The notes beneath the pieces were generated by a model. That model was given only the letters and a program-made list of their open reading frames with translations, made no database searches and had not been told where the DNA came from. From Aldehydirespirator sp965221185 (GTDB taxonomy: Bacteria > Actinomycetota > Acidimicrobiia > Acidimicrobiales > Aldehydirespiratoraceae), in assembly GCA_965221185.1 (NCBI GenBank), contig OZ244866.1:3472001-3536000 (forward strand): a stretch of 64,000 bases of DNA, given 5' to 3'. Numbering within the stretch: position 1 is the stretch's first letter; every line of letters begins with the position of its first letter. Of this stretch, positions 1-8,850 are shown in pieces. Made by a program: the position numbers and the translations under genes.

Positions 1-753
1 GGCCGCCCGCAGCTGCCGTATGAAGGCCGCGTTGTCGGGGACAGGACCGGCGAAGAACACGACATCGGGTGCGGGAGACGACCCGACTATCTCATTGACC
101 TGCGAACCGAACTCGTTGACGCCGTAGCTCCAGTTGCTCTCGCCGACGACCGCACCGCCCAATCTCGTGAACGCGTCCGCGAAGGCATTGGGAGTGACTA
201 TGCCGTAGCTGCCGATGTCGCGGGTGAGCATCAACCATGCGCTGCGCAGGCCGGATTCGTACGCGACCTCGGCCGCGACCGCTCCAGACTGATTGTCGCC
301 GTATGCCGTCATGAAGGCGTTGTCAGCGGCCTGGGTCAGAGCCGGCTGCGTTGCCGTGACTGCAAGGACAGCGACAGTGCTCCCGGCCGCAACTTGTGCG
401 ATGGGCAGGGCCGTGTCGTCAGTGGGAGGACCGAGGATGAGAGCTACGCCCTCATCAAGGAGCTCCTGTCCGACGGTACCGGCTTGGACCGGGTCTGAAG
501 CCATGTCCTTGACGACTAGTTCGAGCTGCCTTCCCAGCACTCCGCCAGCGTCGTTCACTCGATCGATGGCGCATTGCACACCCGAGGGGCTGTCATAGGC
601 AGCCAACTCGCCGGTGACGGCGGCTGCATAGCCGATCTTGATCGGTCCGGCCTCGGCGTCATCGCCACTGCATGCAGCCGCGGCAGACACCATCGCTATG
701 AGCAAGACGCACAAACCTAACCTAGTTAAGCGCCTTGTAGTTCTTGGTAACAT
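1..753 (-). CDS. Branched-chain amino acid-type ABC substrate-binding lipoprotein (partial, runs off left edge)
   Basis: The first 251 residues of a periplasmic-binding-protein-type-1 (LivK-like) solute receptor; the C-terminus lies beyond base 1. The N-terminus has arginines, a hydrophobic stretch and a lipobox ending AAAC (Cys about residue 28), so it is probably membrane-anchored outside the cell. The mature part opens with IKIGYAAAVTGELAAYD, the usual start of this fold, and continues with DRVNDAGGVLGRQLELV. I chose the ATG at 753 because a GGAAG Shine-Dalgarno lies just upstream. It follows the LivG-type ATPase by 43 bp, so it belongs to the same transcript; permease genes may lie further left. 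The ligand is unknown. Confidence 0.85.
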   Translation of the reverse strand, partial: MLPRTTRRLTRLGLCVLLIAMVSAAAACSGDDAEAGPIKIGYAAAVTGELAAYDSPSGVQCAIDRVNDAGGVLGRQLELVVKDMASDPVQAGTVGQELLDEGVALILGPPTDDTALPIAQVAAGSTVAVLAVTATQPALTQAADNAFMTAYGDNQSGAVAAEVAYESGLRSAWLMLTRDIGSYGIVTPNAFADAFTRLGGAVVGESNWSYGVNEFGSQVNEIVGSSPAPDVVFFAGPVPDNAAFIRQLRAA

Positions 754-796
754 TCTTGTCTTCCTTTCATATGTGTGTAGGCCCGATTTCGGTGCC

Positions 797-1549
797 TCAC
801 AGACTATAACTTGCAGTTCCCTTTCCGATATATACCTCCACCACTCTTTGATCTCTTTGAACTTCAGCGGGTTTTCCGTGTGCGATGATCTCCCCCTCAT
901 CCAACACATAGAGACGGTCACAGATATTCATGATGAACTGAAGGTCATGATCGATGACAAGGGTCCCACAGCCCGACTCCTCGTTGATCCGTTTGACCAT
1001 ATTGTTGAGTTCTTCAGATTCTGCTTCATTTGCACCGGCGGCCGGCTCATCCAAGAGCAAGAAGTCTGGAAGTAGCGCAAGAGCCCGAGCGATTTCAAGC
1101 CGTCGCTGGTGTCCATAGGAGAGAGTGTTAGCTTCACGATCAGATACATCTTGTAGTCCAACGTCGGTCAGGAGGTCGTTTGCATCAAGGGGCGGCATGA
1201 ACCCCCGATGGCGGCGAGCTATCGATAGCGCTACCTCCACATTCTGATAGACAGTCAGTGCTCCGAAGAGGCGAATGTGCTGAAAGGTACGGGCGACGCC
1301 GAGGCGGGCCACATGCGCGGGTCCTAGGGGGGATAGGTCCTGACCGTTCAGTGTGACTGTCCCGGTGTCAGCATCGGTGACGCGGGTAATCACGTCTACC
1401 AATGTGGTCTTGCCAGCACCGTTCGGTCCGATGAGACCGACGATCTCACCACTGCGTGCCACCAATGAGACATTATTGAGCGCCACGACACCGCCGAAAT
1501 GTTTCGAGACACAGTCTACGGACAATTCGTTAGCAGAACGTTTCGACAA
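797..1549 (-). CDS. LivG-type ABC transporter ATP-binding protein
   Basis: ATPase of a branched-chain-amino-acid-type importer. Walker A GPNGAGKT is at about residues 41-48, the LivG-typical ARTFQHIRLF follows, the signature LSYGHQRR is near 143-150, Walker B LLLDE near 164, and the H-loop is in VIDHDLQF. I chose the TTG at 1549, which has GGAG seven bases upstream; the longer GTG start at 1582 has no evident ribosome site. The gene overlaps the end of the preceding deacetylase by 20 bp. Base composition here is lower in GC than the surrounding genes. No LivH, LivM or LivF partner is inside the window; they may lie off the left edge. Confidence 0.85.
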   Translation of the reverse strand: MSKRSANELSVDCVSKHFGGVVALNNVSLVARSGEIVGLIGPNGAGKTTLVDVITRVTDADTGTVTLNGQDLSPLGPAHVARLGVARTFQHIRLFGALTVYQNVEVALSIARRHRGFMPPLDANDLLTDVGLQDVSDREANTLSYGHQRRLEIARALALLPDFLLLDEPAAGANEAESEELNNMVKRINEESGCGTLVIDHDLQFIMNICDRLYVLDEGEIIAHGKPAEVQRDQRVVEVYIGKGTASYSL

Positions 1550-2411
1550 GGTGATTCTCCTCTGCGAGACGTACTGCTTCACTCATGGTTCTGAAGTGAA
1601 GACCCGGACGATCGGCCATCTTCTGCAAAACTCGTTCAACCATCCGCAACACGTGAACTCTGCCCGTCACCTGTGGGTGCATGGTGATGTTGACCACCCC
1701 GTTGGGCTCATGCTCCAGGGCGTAGTCGATGTGGTCTAACCAGTCTCCGCTGATGACCTCGGTGGATCCGTATCCGGGCCGTAACGGCTCCCACACGAAG
1801 GTAAAGGGCGGGAAATCATCCAGACTCCAGCTGACCGGTACCTCCACGATGGAGGTGGGCGTACCGAACCTGAAGCTCCCGTTGCCCTCGACGCGGTCCC
1901 CGTCGCGCAGCCAGTACATCCGCAGGTCATGGGCCATCAGGCTGCTGTCGTACTGGAAGCCGTAGTCGGTCAGCAACTGCGGCGAATGGGGGTTCAGATT
2001 CCAGGAGGGGGAGCGGTAGCCGATCGGGGGGCGACCGGTCAGCTTCTCGATGGCATCCATGCCCTGCTCCAGGTACCGGGCCTCGGTGGCTCTGTCGAGG
2101 CCCTCGAGGGGCTCATGGGCGTAGCCATGGTGTTGAACCTCATGTCCAGCCTCGACGATCCTGGAGCACACCTCGGGAAAGGTGTCGATCGTGTGGCCCG
2201 GCACGAACCAGGTGCTCTTGGTGCCGAAGTCGCGTAGCAGTCGTAGCACGCGGTCGGCTCCCACCCGAGCACCGAACTCGCCGCGGGAGAGGGTCCCGGG
2301 GGCTGTTGTCCGCATCATTGTGAGCCAGATGCTCAGTGCGTCGAAGTCGAAGGTCAGCAGGACCGACAGTCCTGGGGCATCAGAGTCGCTGGTGCCTCGT
2401 GTGGTGCTCAT
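1530..2411 (-). CDS. NodB-fold polysaccharide deacetylase-like hydrolase
   Basis: A 293-residue carbohydrate-esterase-4 (NodB) fold protein without a signal peptide. The family metal-site motifs are visible: TFDFDALS near the N-terminus, HHGYAHEPLE in the middle, and GYRSPSWNLN. This cytoplasmic branch includes PuuE-like amidohydrolases acting on small cyclic or N-acyl compounds, so cell-wall polysaccharide is not the likely substrate. It starts 3 bp after the permease stop and its end overlaps the LivG-type gene, so it is embedded between two ABC transporter gene sets. The most likely role is processing an imported compound; substrate unknown. Confidence 0.78.
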   Translation of the reverse strand: MSTTRGTSDSDAPGLSVLLTFDFDALSIWLTMMRTTAPGTLSRGEFGARVGADRVLRLLRDFGTKSTWFVPGHTIDTFPEVCSRIVEAGHEVQHHGYAHEPLEGLDRATEARYLEQGMDAIEKLTGRPPIGYRSPSWNLNPHSPQLLTDYGFQYDSSLMAHDLRMYWLRDGDRVEGNGSFRFGTPTSIVEVPVSWSLDDFPPFTFVWEPLRPGYGSTEVISGDWLDHIDYALEHEPNGVVNITMHPQVTGRVHVLRMVERVLQKMADRPGLHFRTMSEAVRLAEENHLVETFC

Positions 2412-2414
2412 GCC

Positions 2415-3299
2415 TCAGGCTCCTCGGAGTTCCTGACGTCTGAAGGTCCGTCGTACGTTCGCAACATACGCCAGAAGCAGGATCAGTGAAACAGCGATGA
2501 TCAGGACACCGAGCGCGAAGATGGACGGTGTGATCCTCAACTGAGCAGCCGACACGAGCATGAGAGGCAGGGTTCGGTCGGCCCCCATTATGAATATGGA
2601 GTGGGCGTATTCGTCGAAGCTCAGCATGAAGGCGAAGAGGAATGACCCAATGACTGCAGGCTTCATGATCGGAACCGTCACCGTGAAGAAGGTCTCGACT
2701 CTGGAAGCCCCCAGGGTGTAGGCCGCCTCCTCGACCCGCCGATCGAAACGGTTGAACAACACCATGAAGAGCAGGAAAGAGAATGGCATCGTCCAGACGA
2801 CGTGCGCGACGATGCCGGTTGTGAACAAGCCAGCGGTGATGCCGAGCTCGGAGGAGATGGTCACTATGCCCAAGCTCACCGCCAGTCCGGGCGTAACGAT
2901 TCCGAGCAGGATCGCGTAGGTCGCCAGGCGCGCACCCCGGAAGCTGGATCGCATGGCTTGGGCCGCGGCCATGGCGATTGTTGTCGATATGAGCGCGGTG
3001 GTGACCGCGAGCTTCAGCGAGTTCACGATGCTCGCCTTGAAGTCGAAGACGGCTTGTCCCAGATAGTCAGGATGATCGGTTATGACGGAGAGGTCTGCAA
3101 GGGATCGGTACCAGAGGGTGCCGGGATCTCTGATCGGGAAAGTAGCCCCACCCTGCGGCCCCTGGAACGACAGCAGCGCGATCAGCAGGATGGGGACATA
3201 GATGAAGCACAGAACGATGAGCACTGGGATTGCCAGGGAGATCCGGGCCCACAGGCTGAAATGGATCGGCGGTGTGGGTCGAACAGTTCCCGAGCGCAC
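2415..3299 (-). CDS. PotC-type ABC transporter permease
   Basis: A 294-residue inner-membrane permease of the spermidine/putrescine type. The first transmembrane helix (PVLIVLCFIYVPILLIALL) is followed by several others, and the ATPase-contact EAA loop reads GASRVETFFTVTVP. It starts immediately after the stop of the PotB-type gene at 3300 and is followed 3 bp later by the deacetylase. It forms the channel with the PotB-type partner; the ligand cannot be read from sequence. Confidence 0.88.
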   Translation of the reverse strand: MRSGTVRPTPPIHFSLWARISLAIPVLIVLCFIYVPILLIALLSFQGPQGGATFPIRDPGTLWYRSLADLSVITDHPDYLGQAVFDFKASIVNSLKLAVTTALISTTIAMAAAQAMRSSFRGARLATYAILLGIVTPGLAVSLGIVTISSELGITAGLFTTGIVAHVVWTMPFSFLLFMVLFNRFDRRVEEAAYTLGASRVETFFTVTVPIMKPAVIGSFLFAFMLSFDEYAHSIFIMGADRTLPLMLVSAAQLRITPSIFALGVLIIAVSLILLLAYVANVRRTFRRQELRGA

Positions 3300-4121
3300 T
3301 CAGAGGTCTTTCTCGAGTTGGGCGAAACGCAGCAACCCGGCCGCGATCGCCAGCGTGATCATCACGAGGGCTACTGCCTGAGCGCTCGCCTGTGGCCAGA
3401 GGAGCAGCTCAGCTCTTCTCCAGACGGTTCCAGCCAGGAGTGGCGAGAGGCCACCGCCGATGATTCGCTCAGTGGCGAAGTCCGACAGGATCATGACGGA
3501 CACGAAGATCCAGCCGACGACTATGCCGGGCCGGGCTAGCGGGAGCTCGACGGTCCAGAACGTCTTGAAGGGTGAGGCGCCCATGTTCTGCGCGGCCCGC
3601 AGCAGGTCCTCGTCCAGTTGACGGAGCTTGAAGAAGGTCGGGCCGATGATGAAGGCGACGTAGAGGAAGATGAGAGCCGTCATCATCGATGGCGACGTGT
3701 ACAGGAACAGATCGGATGGCTCATCCAAGATGTGCGCCTCTGTCAGGGCAGCATTGAGAAGGCCGGCCCGACCGAAGAGGGGGATCCACGTGATCATCCG
3801 GATCACATAGCTGACAACGAAGGGTACGAAGAGCAGAAAGACGAGAGCGGTACGAACCCATTCGACGGTTACTACCCGAGCGGCGAAATATGCGACCAGT
3901 ACCCCGATGACCGTGGAGCAGGCAAGCACGATGGCCAGTACCTGCAATGTCCAGCTCACGGTGTCCCAGAACGTTCCGCCCGTCAGGATGTTGGTGTAGT
4001 TGGAGGTGGTGAGATCCGAGTGCATCCCGACCGACGTGCCCGTCCAGAAGCTGAACAGCACGATTGCGCCCAAGGGCACGGCAAGACCAGCGACGATCCA
4101 CAGTAGGGCGGGCGCGACCAA
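3300..4121 (-). CDS. PotB-type ABC transporter permease
   Basis: A 273-residue permease with about six membrane segments and the EAA loop MGASPFKTFWTVELP. No ATG or GTG lies upstream before an in-frame stop, so TTG at 4121 is the best available start, with GGAG ten bases upstream. A 10-bp inverted repeat sits directly in front of the start codon and covers the ribosome-binding region. It is coupled directly to the PotC-type gene. The start is less certain than the function. Confidence 0.82.
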   Translation of the reverse strand: MVAPALLWIVAGLAVPLGAIVLFSFWTGTSVGMHSDLTTSNYTNILTGGTFWDTVSWTLQVLAIVLACSTVIGVLVAYFAARVVTVEWVRTALVFLLFVPFVVSYVIRMITWIPLFGRAGLLNAALTEAHILDEPSDLFLYTSPSMMTALIFLYVAFIIGPTFFKLRQLDEDLLRAAQNMGASPFKTFWTVELPLARPGIVVGWIFVSVMILSDFATERIIGGGLSPLLAGTVWRRAELLLWPQASAQAVALVMITLAIAAGLLRFAQLEKDL

Positions 4122-4148
4122 CCAAGCCTGGCTCCGTACCAGGCTTGG
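4122..4148 (-). promoter_or_regulatory. Intercistronic stem-loop between binding-protein and permease genes
   Basis: A perfect 10-bp inverted repeat (CCAAGCCTGG, 7-base loop, CCAGGCTTGG) lies just upstream of the TTG start of the PotB-type permease and 88 bp after the stop of the binding-protein gene. In binding-protein-dependent importers, hairpins at this junction commonly stabilise the upstream message or limit permease translation so the receptor is made in excess. That role is inference here; the repeat itself is directly visible. Confidence 0.55.
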
Positions 4149-4236
4149 TCGATCCGTGCTTGCCGCGGTGTCTGTGGGTTGGTTCAGCTGCCTGTGGTCG
4201 CCTTCCGCCTATGCGGCCGTGACATCGGTTCGGCCT

Positions 4237-5484
4237 CTAGGCCGCGACGAAGTCCTGCCACCTCGACTCCAGGTATTCCGACTCAGCCGGGAACTGCCAC
4301 CACCAGGCTGCCTTCGACGCGATGTCGTCGACGGAGCCCCGGTCGCGGCCGCCGCCGTTGTACCAGTAGTCCCAGGCGTTGACTCCGGCGTCGGGCGAGT
4401 CGGCACCCTCGAGCGCGGCCTGGGCCACCGACGGTGTGGGCGTCATGTAGCCCTGGTTGGCAACCTCCGCCGGTGCGAAGCCCTCGTGCCAGAAGTTGGC
4501 GTAGGCGACGGCCGCGTCGTAGTTGGGGGAGTCGGCTGAAAGCGCGATGCCGTGGAACCACATGTTGTAGCCCTCCTTGATCGTGCCGTACACGGCCGGC
4601 TTCCCTCGTGCCGCCACCTCGCGCACGATCGGTTCCCAGGCATTCATCAAGGACACCTCGCCGGTGTCCAGGATCTCGATGGCATGCCCGAAGTCGTCCC
4701 AGAGGAGTCGGAACTGCCCGTCCCGCTTGCGTTCGATCAGGAAGTCGATGGCGAAGTCGATGTCGTTGCGGCTGGGGCTGCCGATGGTTCCCTCGGTCTG
4801 GTACTCGCCGGTCCCGACGAATGTGGCCAGGACTTCCATGGGGGCCCGTAGCGAGCTGTTGAACAGGGCCACCTGCCCCGCGTACTTGGGGTCCCACAGC
4901 GCGGCGTAGGAATTGAGCTCCTCTCCGATCAAATCCGTGCGATACCCGATGGAATCGCCGTTCCACACCGTAGGAACCACCCAGACCTCGTCGAGGGCGC
5001 CCGAGTCGCGGGCCTCCTGTGTGTAGACCTGGGTGAAGGGGTGACCGTCGCCGTCCTGCCCGGCTGCGCCCGGCACTCGGAACACCTCCAGCAGGGCGTC
5101 CCAATTCGTGATGTCGGCCACCTTGATGGGCTGCAGCGTTCCGGCCTCGACCAATGGGGCGATCTGGGCGCCCTGGGCCTCCATGACATCCCACTGGTTC
5201 TGGTAGCCGCCCTGGATCCACTGGGGAACCATCTCGCCGAACCCGACCTGGGTGCCGGTGGCAGGGATGCCGGTCTCAGCGGTGAACTGGGCCAGGACCG
5301 AATCGAGCACGGTGGTGCCGATGCCCTGGGTCCGCAACTGCAGTTGGTGCTCGGGTTCGCTGGTGCCACTGCACGCGGCCAGGAATGTCGGCATGGCGCC
5401 GATCCCGAGAGCGGCATAACCCGAGTTTGCGAGGAATCGCCTCCGGGTCATGCCACGAGGTTCTAGGTTGGGTTGTTGGTCCAT
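4237..5484 (-). CDS. PotD/PotF-type ABC substrate-binding protein with Tat-lipoprotein signal
   Basis: A 415-residue solute receptor of the spermidine/putrescine-binding group. The start at 5484 is fixed by AGGAGG six bases upstream. The leader carries a twin-arginine motif (MTRRRFLAN) and a lipobox ending LAAC, implying Tat export and lipid anchoring. The body has family features such as QWDVMEAQGAQ near residue 100 and NAWEPIVREVA. It sits between the ATPase and permease genes of the same importer. Ligand class (polyamine, amine or related cation) is only suggested by family. Confidence 0.87.
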   Translation of the reverse strand: MDQQPNLEPRGMTRRRFLANSGYAALGIGAMPTFLAACSGTSEPEHQLQLRTQGIGTTVLDSVLAQFTAETGIPATGTQVGFGEMVPQWIQGGYQNQWDVMEAQGAQIAPLVEAGTLQPIKVADITNWDALLEVFRVPGAAGQDGDGHPFTQVYTQEARDSGALDEVWVVPTVWNGDSIGYRTDLIGEELNSYAALWDPKYAGQVALFNSSLRAPMEVLATFVGTGEYQTEGTIGSPSRNDIDFAIDFLIERKRDGQFRLLWDDFGHAIEILDTGEVSLMNAWEPIVREVAARGKPAVYGTIKEGYNMWFHGIALSADSPNYDAAVAYANFWHEGFAPAEVANQGYMTPTPSVAQAALEGADSPDAGVNAWDYWYNGGGRDRGSVDDIASKAAWWWQFPAESEYLESRWQDFVAA

Positions 5485-5512
5485 TTGTCCTCCTAATGGG
5501 TTGCTTTCTCGG

Positions 5513-6676
5513 TTATTGCATGAGATATGCGTGGTTGGCGTCCCAGCCGACAAGCACCTCGTCGCCGATTCGGAGCTGATCGCCGCCGGTGTGGGATTCG
5601 TCATGGCTCAGCGACTCGGGTTCCTCCATGCGGTACTCCGTTCCGTCCGAAGCCTTGACCAGGAAGGTCACTGTGGTTCCCGAATACCGTGCCCCGGCGA
5701 TTGTTCCCTTGAAGTGGTTGGGTGTCTGTGGAGGAGTCACCCGGCGCAACGCGTCGGCCCGCACGATCAGGGTCGCAGGCTCGCCTGAGACGATTGAATG
5801 GCCGTCGGATCCCTTGGCGAGAAAATCGCCGAGCGGGGTGTGGATCTTGTGCAGGCCGTCATCAGTGACCCCGGTTGGGGTCGCGTCCATCAGGTTGTTC
5901 TGGCCCACGAAGCCAGCCACGAAACGGGTCTTCGGCCGGGCAAAAACTTCAGCCGGTGTTCCGACCTGCTCCAGCCGGCCTCCGTGCAGAACCAGTATCC
6001 GGTCAGCCATCGCGATGGCTTCGCTCTGATCGTGAGTCACGTGAATGAAGCTGCACGCCAACTCCCTCTGCAGTCGCTTGAGCTCCACTTGCATCTCGAT
6101 GCGGAGCGCGGCGTCAAGCGCCCCGAGGGCCTCGTCCAATAGAACGACCCTGGGCTCGGTGGCAATGGCTCGGGCCAGCGCGACGCGCTGCTGCTGCCCG
6201 CCGCTGAGCTGCTCGGGCCGGCGGCCGCCGAGTCCCTCCAGGCCGACCAGGGCCAGCAGGTCGTCGGCGCGGTTGCGGCGCTCGGGCTTGGACACCCCTC
6301 GCATGCGAAGGCCGTAGGCGACGTTGTCCCGGATGTTCAGGTGCGGGAACAGGGCGTAGCTCTGAAACACCATGGGCGTGCCCCGCCGATGAGGGGGGAC
6401 GGCGGTGACGTCCCTGCCGAAGAGCCGGACAGTCCCGCCGGTCGGCGCTTCGAGACCAGCGATCATGCGGACGGTGGTGGTCTTGCCCGATCCGCTCGGG
6501 CCGATTATGGAGAAGAACTCTCCCTGGCGTACGGCGAACGAGACCGAATCCAGCGCCACGGTGTCACCGAAGAGGCGAGACACATCGTCGAACTCGACCA
6601 CAGAATCGAGAGCTTCGGATTCCCGCACGCTGCCCTTCACGCCTGCCGCATGTTGCACTTGGCTGATATGGATCAC
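5513..6676 (-). CDS. PotA-type ABC transporter ATP-binding protein
   Basis: A 387-residue ATPase with Walker A GPSGSGKT, Q-loop MVFQSYALFPHLNI, signature LSGGQQQR, Walker B VVLLDEALGALD and H-loop HVTHDQSEA, followed by a C-terminal TOBE-type regulatory domain of about 120 residues. It is the first gene of the PotABCD-type set. The start is uncertain: GTG at 6676 gives about 26 residues before the first beta strand and lacks a clear ribosome site, while an internal GTG (VRESEAL) preceded by AAGGG is an alternative. The stop is 28 bp before the binding-protein start. Confidence 0.87.
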   Translation of the reverse strand: MIHISQVQHAAGVKGSVRESEALDSVVEFDDVSRLFGDTVALDSVSFAVRQGEFFSIIGPSGSGKTTTVRMIAGLEAPTGGTVRLFGRDVTAVPPHRRGTPMVFQSYALFPHLNIRDNVAYGLRMRGVSKPERRNRADDLLALVGLEGLGGRRPEQLSGGQQQRVALARAIATEPRVVLLDEALGALDAALRIEMQVELKRLQRELACSFIHVTHDQSEAIAMADRILVLHGGRLEQVGTPAEVFARPKTRFVAGFVGQNNLMDATPTGVTDDGLHKIHTPLGDFLAKGSDGHSIVSGEPATLIVRADALRRVTPPQTPNHFKGTIAGARYSGTTVTFLVKASDGTEYRMEEPESLSHDESHTGGDQLRIGDEVLVGWDANHAYLMQ

Positions 6677-6821
6677 GTCGCTACATCATCGCTCTTGTGA
6701 AGCGGGGGCAGGAGATGACAAGCGAAGATCGACCGTCGGCAGGCCGGCTCACCATGTGAGCATAGTTCCCGCAGATTGAGCCGCGCAAGCCGCGTCTTGC
6801 GGTCGGGCCTGACCGGGTGCA

Positions 6822-7805
6822 TCAGTGCCGGGCGAGATCCCGGACGGCTGCTTCGATGACCGCCCGGTTGGGCACGAGGGCCGACTCCAGGTGGGCTGCG
6901 AACGGGATCGGTGCCCGCGGCGTGGCCACCCGTCGTATGGGAGCATCGAGGGAGTAGAACAACTCCGACGCGGTCCAGGCGCAGATCTCACCGCCCCAGC
7001 CGAAGTCTTGGACGGCCTCGTGCACGACGATCAGCCGGTTGGTTCGCGCCACCGACTGCGCCAGCGCCTCCCGGTCGTAGGGCCATATGAACCGGAGGTC
7101 CATGACTTCGCAGTCGATGCCCTCGGCGGCGAGCGACTCGGCCGCGGCGAGCGACTCCGCGACCATCCGTCCTGCGGTGACGATCGTGACGGAACTTCCG
7201 CTCCTGACGATGCGGGCCCCGTAGGGGTGTGCGACTCCAGATCCCTCGGGCCCGATCTCGCCGCTCTCGCGGAAGTACAGGTACTTGCTCTCGACAAACA
7301 CCACCGGATTGTCGTCCTGGATCGAGTGCCGCAACATCCAGTACGCGTCCGACACCGTCGACGGCATCCCCACCACCAGTCCCGGCACGTGTGCGAACCA
7401 GGTCTCGAGATGCTGCGAATGCTGGGGGCCGTGCCCGGTGCCGCCGTCCGACGGTGTCCGGATGACGATCGGGAGTGCGACCTGGCCTCCCGACATGTAG
7501 CGGAGCTTGGCCGCCCCGTTGACGATCTGGTCCATCGCAGTGGTGATGAAGTCCATGAACATGATCTCCACCACCGGACGCAGCCCAGCCATGGCGGCGC
7601 CGATGGCCCAACCCACCGTCGCCGATTCGGCCAGGGGCGTGTCGAGCACCCTTCCGGTGAAGCTCTCAGCCAGTCCCTGGGTGGCGGTGAACACCCCGCC
7701 GAGGGCCTCGATCTCCTGTCCCATGACCACGACGTCGGGATCTGACGCGAGCTCGTCGGCCAGGGCTCTGCGGATCGCTTCGGCGTACTTGAGCTCACCA
7801 GCCAC
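6822..7805 (-). CDS. Thiamine-diphosphate dehydrogenase E1 component, beta subunit
   Basis: A 327-residue beta subunit of the pyruvate/acetoin/branched-chain 2-oxoacid dehydrogenase E1 heterotetramer. Typical segments are LKYAEAIRRALADE at the N-terminus, FMDFITTAMDQIVNGAAKLRYMSGG in the middle (shown in family alignments as the cofactor-side region), and HEAVQDFGWGGEI towards the C-terminus. GTG at 7805 overlaps the alpha-subunit stop, a classic coupled junction. No E2 or E3 gene follows in the window, so the enzyme either borrows these elsewhere or works as a stand-alone decarboxylase. Confidence 0.88.
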   Translation of the reverse strand: MAGELKYAEAIRRALADELASDPDVVVMGQEIEALGGVFTATQGLAESFTGRVLDTPLAESATVGWAIGAAMAGLRPVVEIMFMDFITTAMDQIVNGAAKLRYMSGGQVALPIVIRTPSDGGTGHGPQHSQHLETWFAHVPGLVVGMPSTVSDAYWMLRHSIQDDNPVVFVESKYLYFRESGEIGPEGSGVAHPYGARIVRSGSSVTIVTAGRMVAESLAAAESLAAEGIDCEVMDLRFIWPYDREALAQSVARTNRLIVVHEAVQDFGWGGEICAWTASELFYSLDAPIRRVATPRAPIPFAAHLESALVPNRAVIEAAVRDLARH

Positions 7806-8850
7806 GCAGTCGGCCTTCCAGTTCGAACGCCTCGGAGTACACGCCGGCGGTCGCGTAATCCTCCGATGCGGTCTGTCCCTCGAAGGCGGCGTCGATCGCG
7901 TCCGAGATTTCCTGAGAGACCCGGTCACGGATCGCCGCGGTCTCCGCCTCCGGCAGTCCCAGGCTCCGTTCGGCGTTGGCGATGGGATCGTGGGTCTGCA
8001 GGTGAGACCGGCCCAGGTCCTTGGGCAGGTACCGGTAATCGGGATCGTTGAGGCTGTGGGCCCGCACCCGCCACACCTCGATCTCGACGAACGCGGCCCT
8101 GCCTGTGGCCCGCACGTCGTCGATCATCTCGGCGGCGACCCGATGCACCGCGAGCACGTCGTCCCCGGCCACGTACTCGGCCCGCATCCCGAAGGCGGCC
8201 GCCCAGGCCGCGATCGAGCCCGGCTCGCCGAAAGTGCGCTCCACCGGCATCGAATGGGCCAGATGGTTGTTCTCGCAGGCCACCAGCAGCGGCGTTCCGA
8301 ACGTTCTCGCCATGCGCAGGGTCTCGGCGAGCACGCCTTGGGCCGCGCCGCCGTCGCCGATGAAGCTGACCGCCACGAGATCCTTGCCCAGCCGTCTAAA
8401 GGCCCAGGCCGCTCCCGCGGCCCAGGGCACGCCTCCGGCGACGATCGCATTCTCACCCAGGAAGCCGCAGGCGATGTCGTGCAGGTGCATAGAGCCGCCC
8501 TTGCCGCCCGAGGACCCCTGCCGCAGGCCCAGCAGCTCGGCGACGATGGTCGTCGGGCTCATTCCCTTCGCGATCGCATGACCGTGGCCCCGGTGGGTGG
8601 ACGTGACCAGATCCGTCGGCCGGAGACAACCGATCACCCCCGCGGCAGCCGCCTCCTGTCCCATCGAGGAATGGAACGAGCCGTGCATCCTCCCCCCGTA
8701 GTGCAACGACTCGATGCGAGTCTCGAGTTCGCGGATGCGGACCATGGTCTCGTAGAGCGCAAGAGCGTGCGGGGGACTCTTTGGCGTCGGCGTCTCGCAA
8801 GGGTCGTCCGAGGGGGTATTCGTCGTGGACGTCTCCTCGGAGGCGGTCAT
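7795..8850 (-). CDS. Thiamine-diphosphate dehydrogenase E1 component, alpha subunit
   Basis: A 351-residue alpha subunit. The ThDP/Mg motif starts GDGGAAQG and closes with ENNHLAHS about 30 residues later; upstream lie HGSFHSSMGQEAAAAG and RGHGHAIAKG, typical of acetoin/pyruvate-type E1 alpha. The start ATG at 8850 overlaps the HyuB stop (ATGA). The first 30 residues are Thr/Pro-rich and probably disordered. Downstream coupling to the beta subunit is direct. The substrate 2-oxoacid or acyloin is not determinable from sequence. Confidence 0.88.
   Translation of the reverse strand: MTASEETSTTNTPSDDPCETPTPKSPPHALALYETMVRIRELETRIESLHYGGRMHGSFHSSMGQEAAAAGVIGCLRPTDLVTSTHRGHGHAIAKGMSPTTIVAELLGLRQGSSGGKGGSMHLHDIACGFLGENAIVAGGVPWAAGAAWAFRRLGKDLVAVSFIGDGGAAQGVLAETLRMARTFGTPLLVACENNHLAHSMPVERTFGEPGSIAAWAAAFGMRAEYVAGDDVLAVHRVAAEMIDDVRATGRAAFVEIEVWRVRAHSLNDPDYRYLPKDLGRSHLQTHDPIANAERSLGLPEAETAAIRDRVSQEISDAIDAAFEGQTASEDYATAGVYSEAFELEGRLRGW

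Noticed and set aside
6677..6821. Small gene or riboswitch before the PotA-type gene
   Set aside because: No frame with a ribosome site and no recognisable aptamer fold; nothing supported in these 145 bp.
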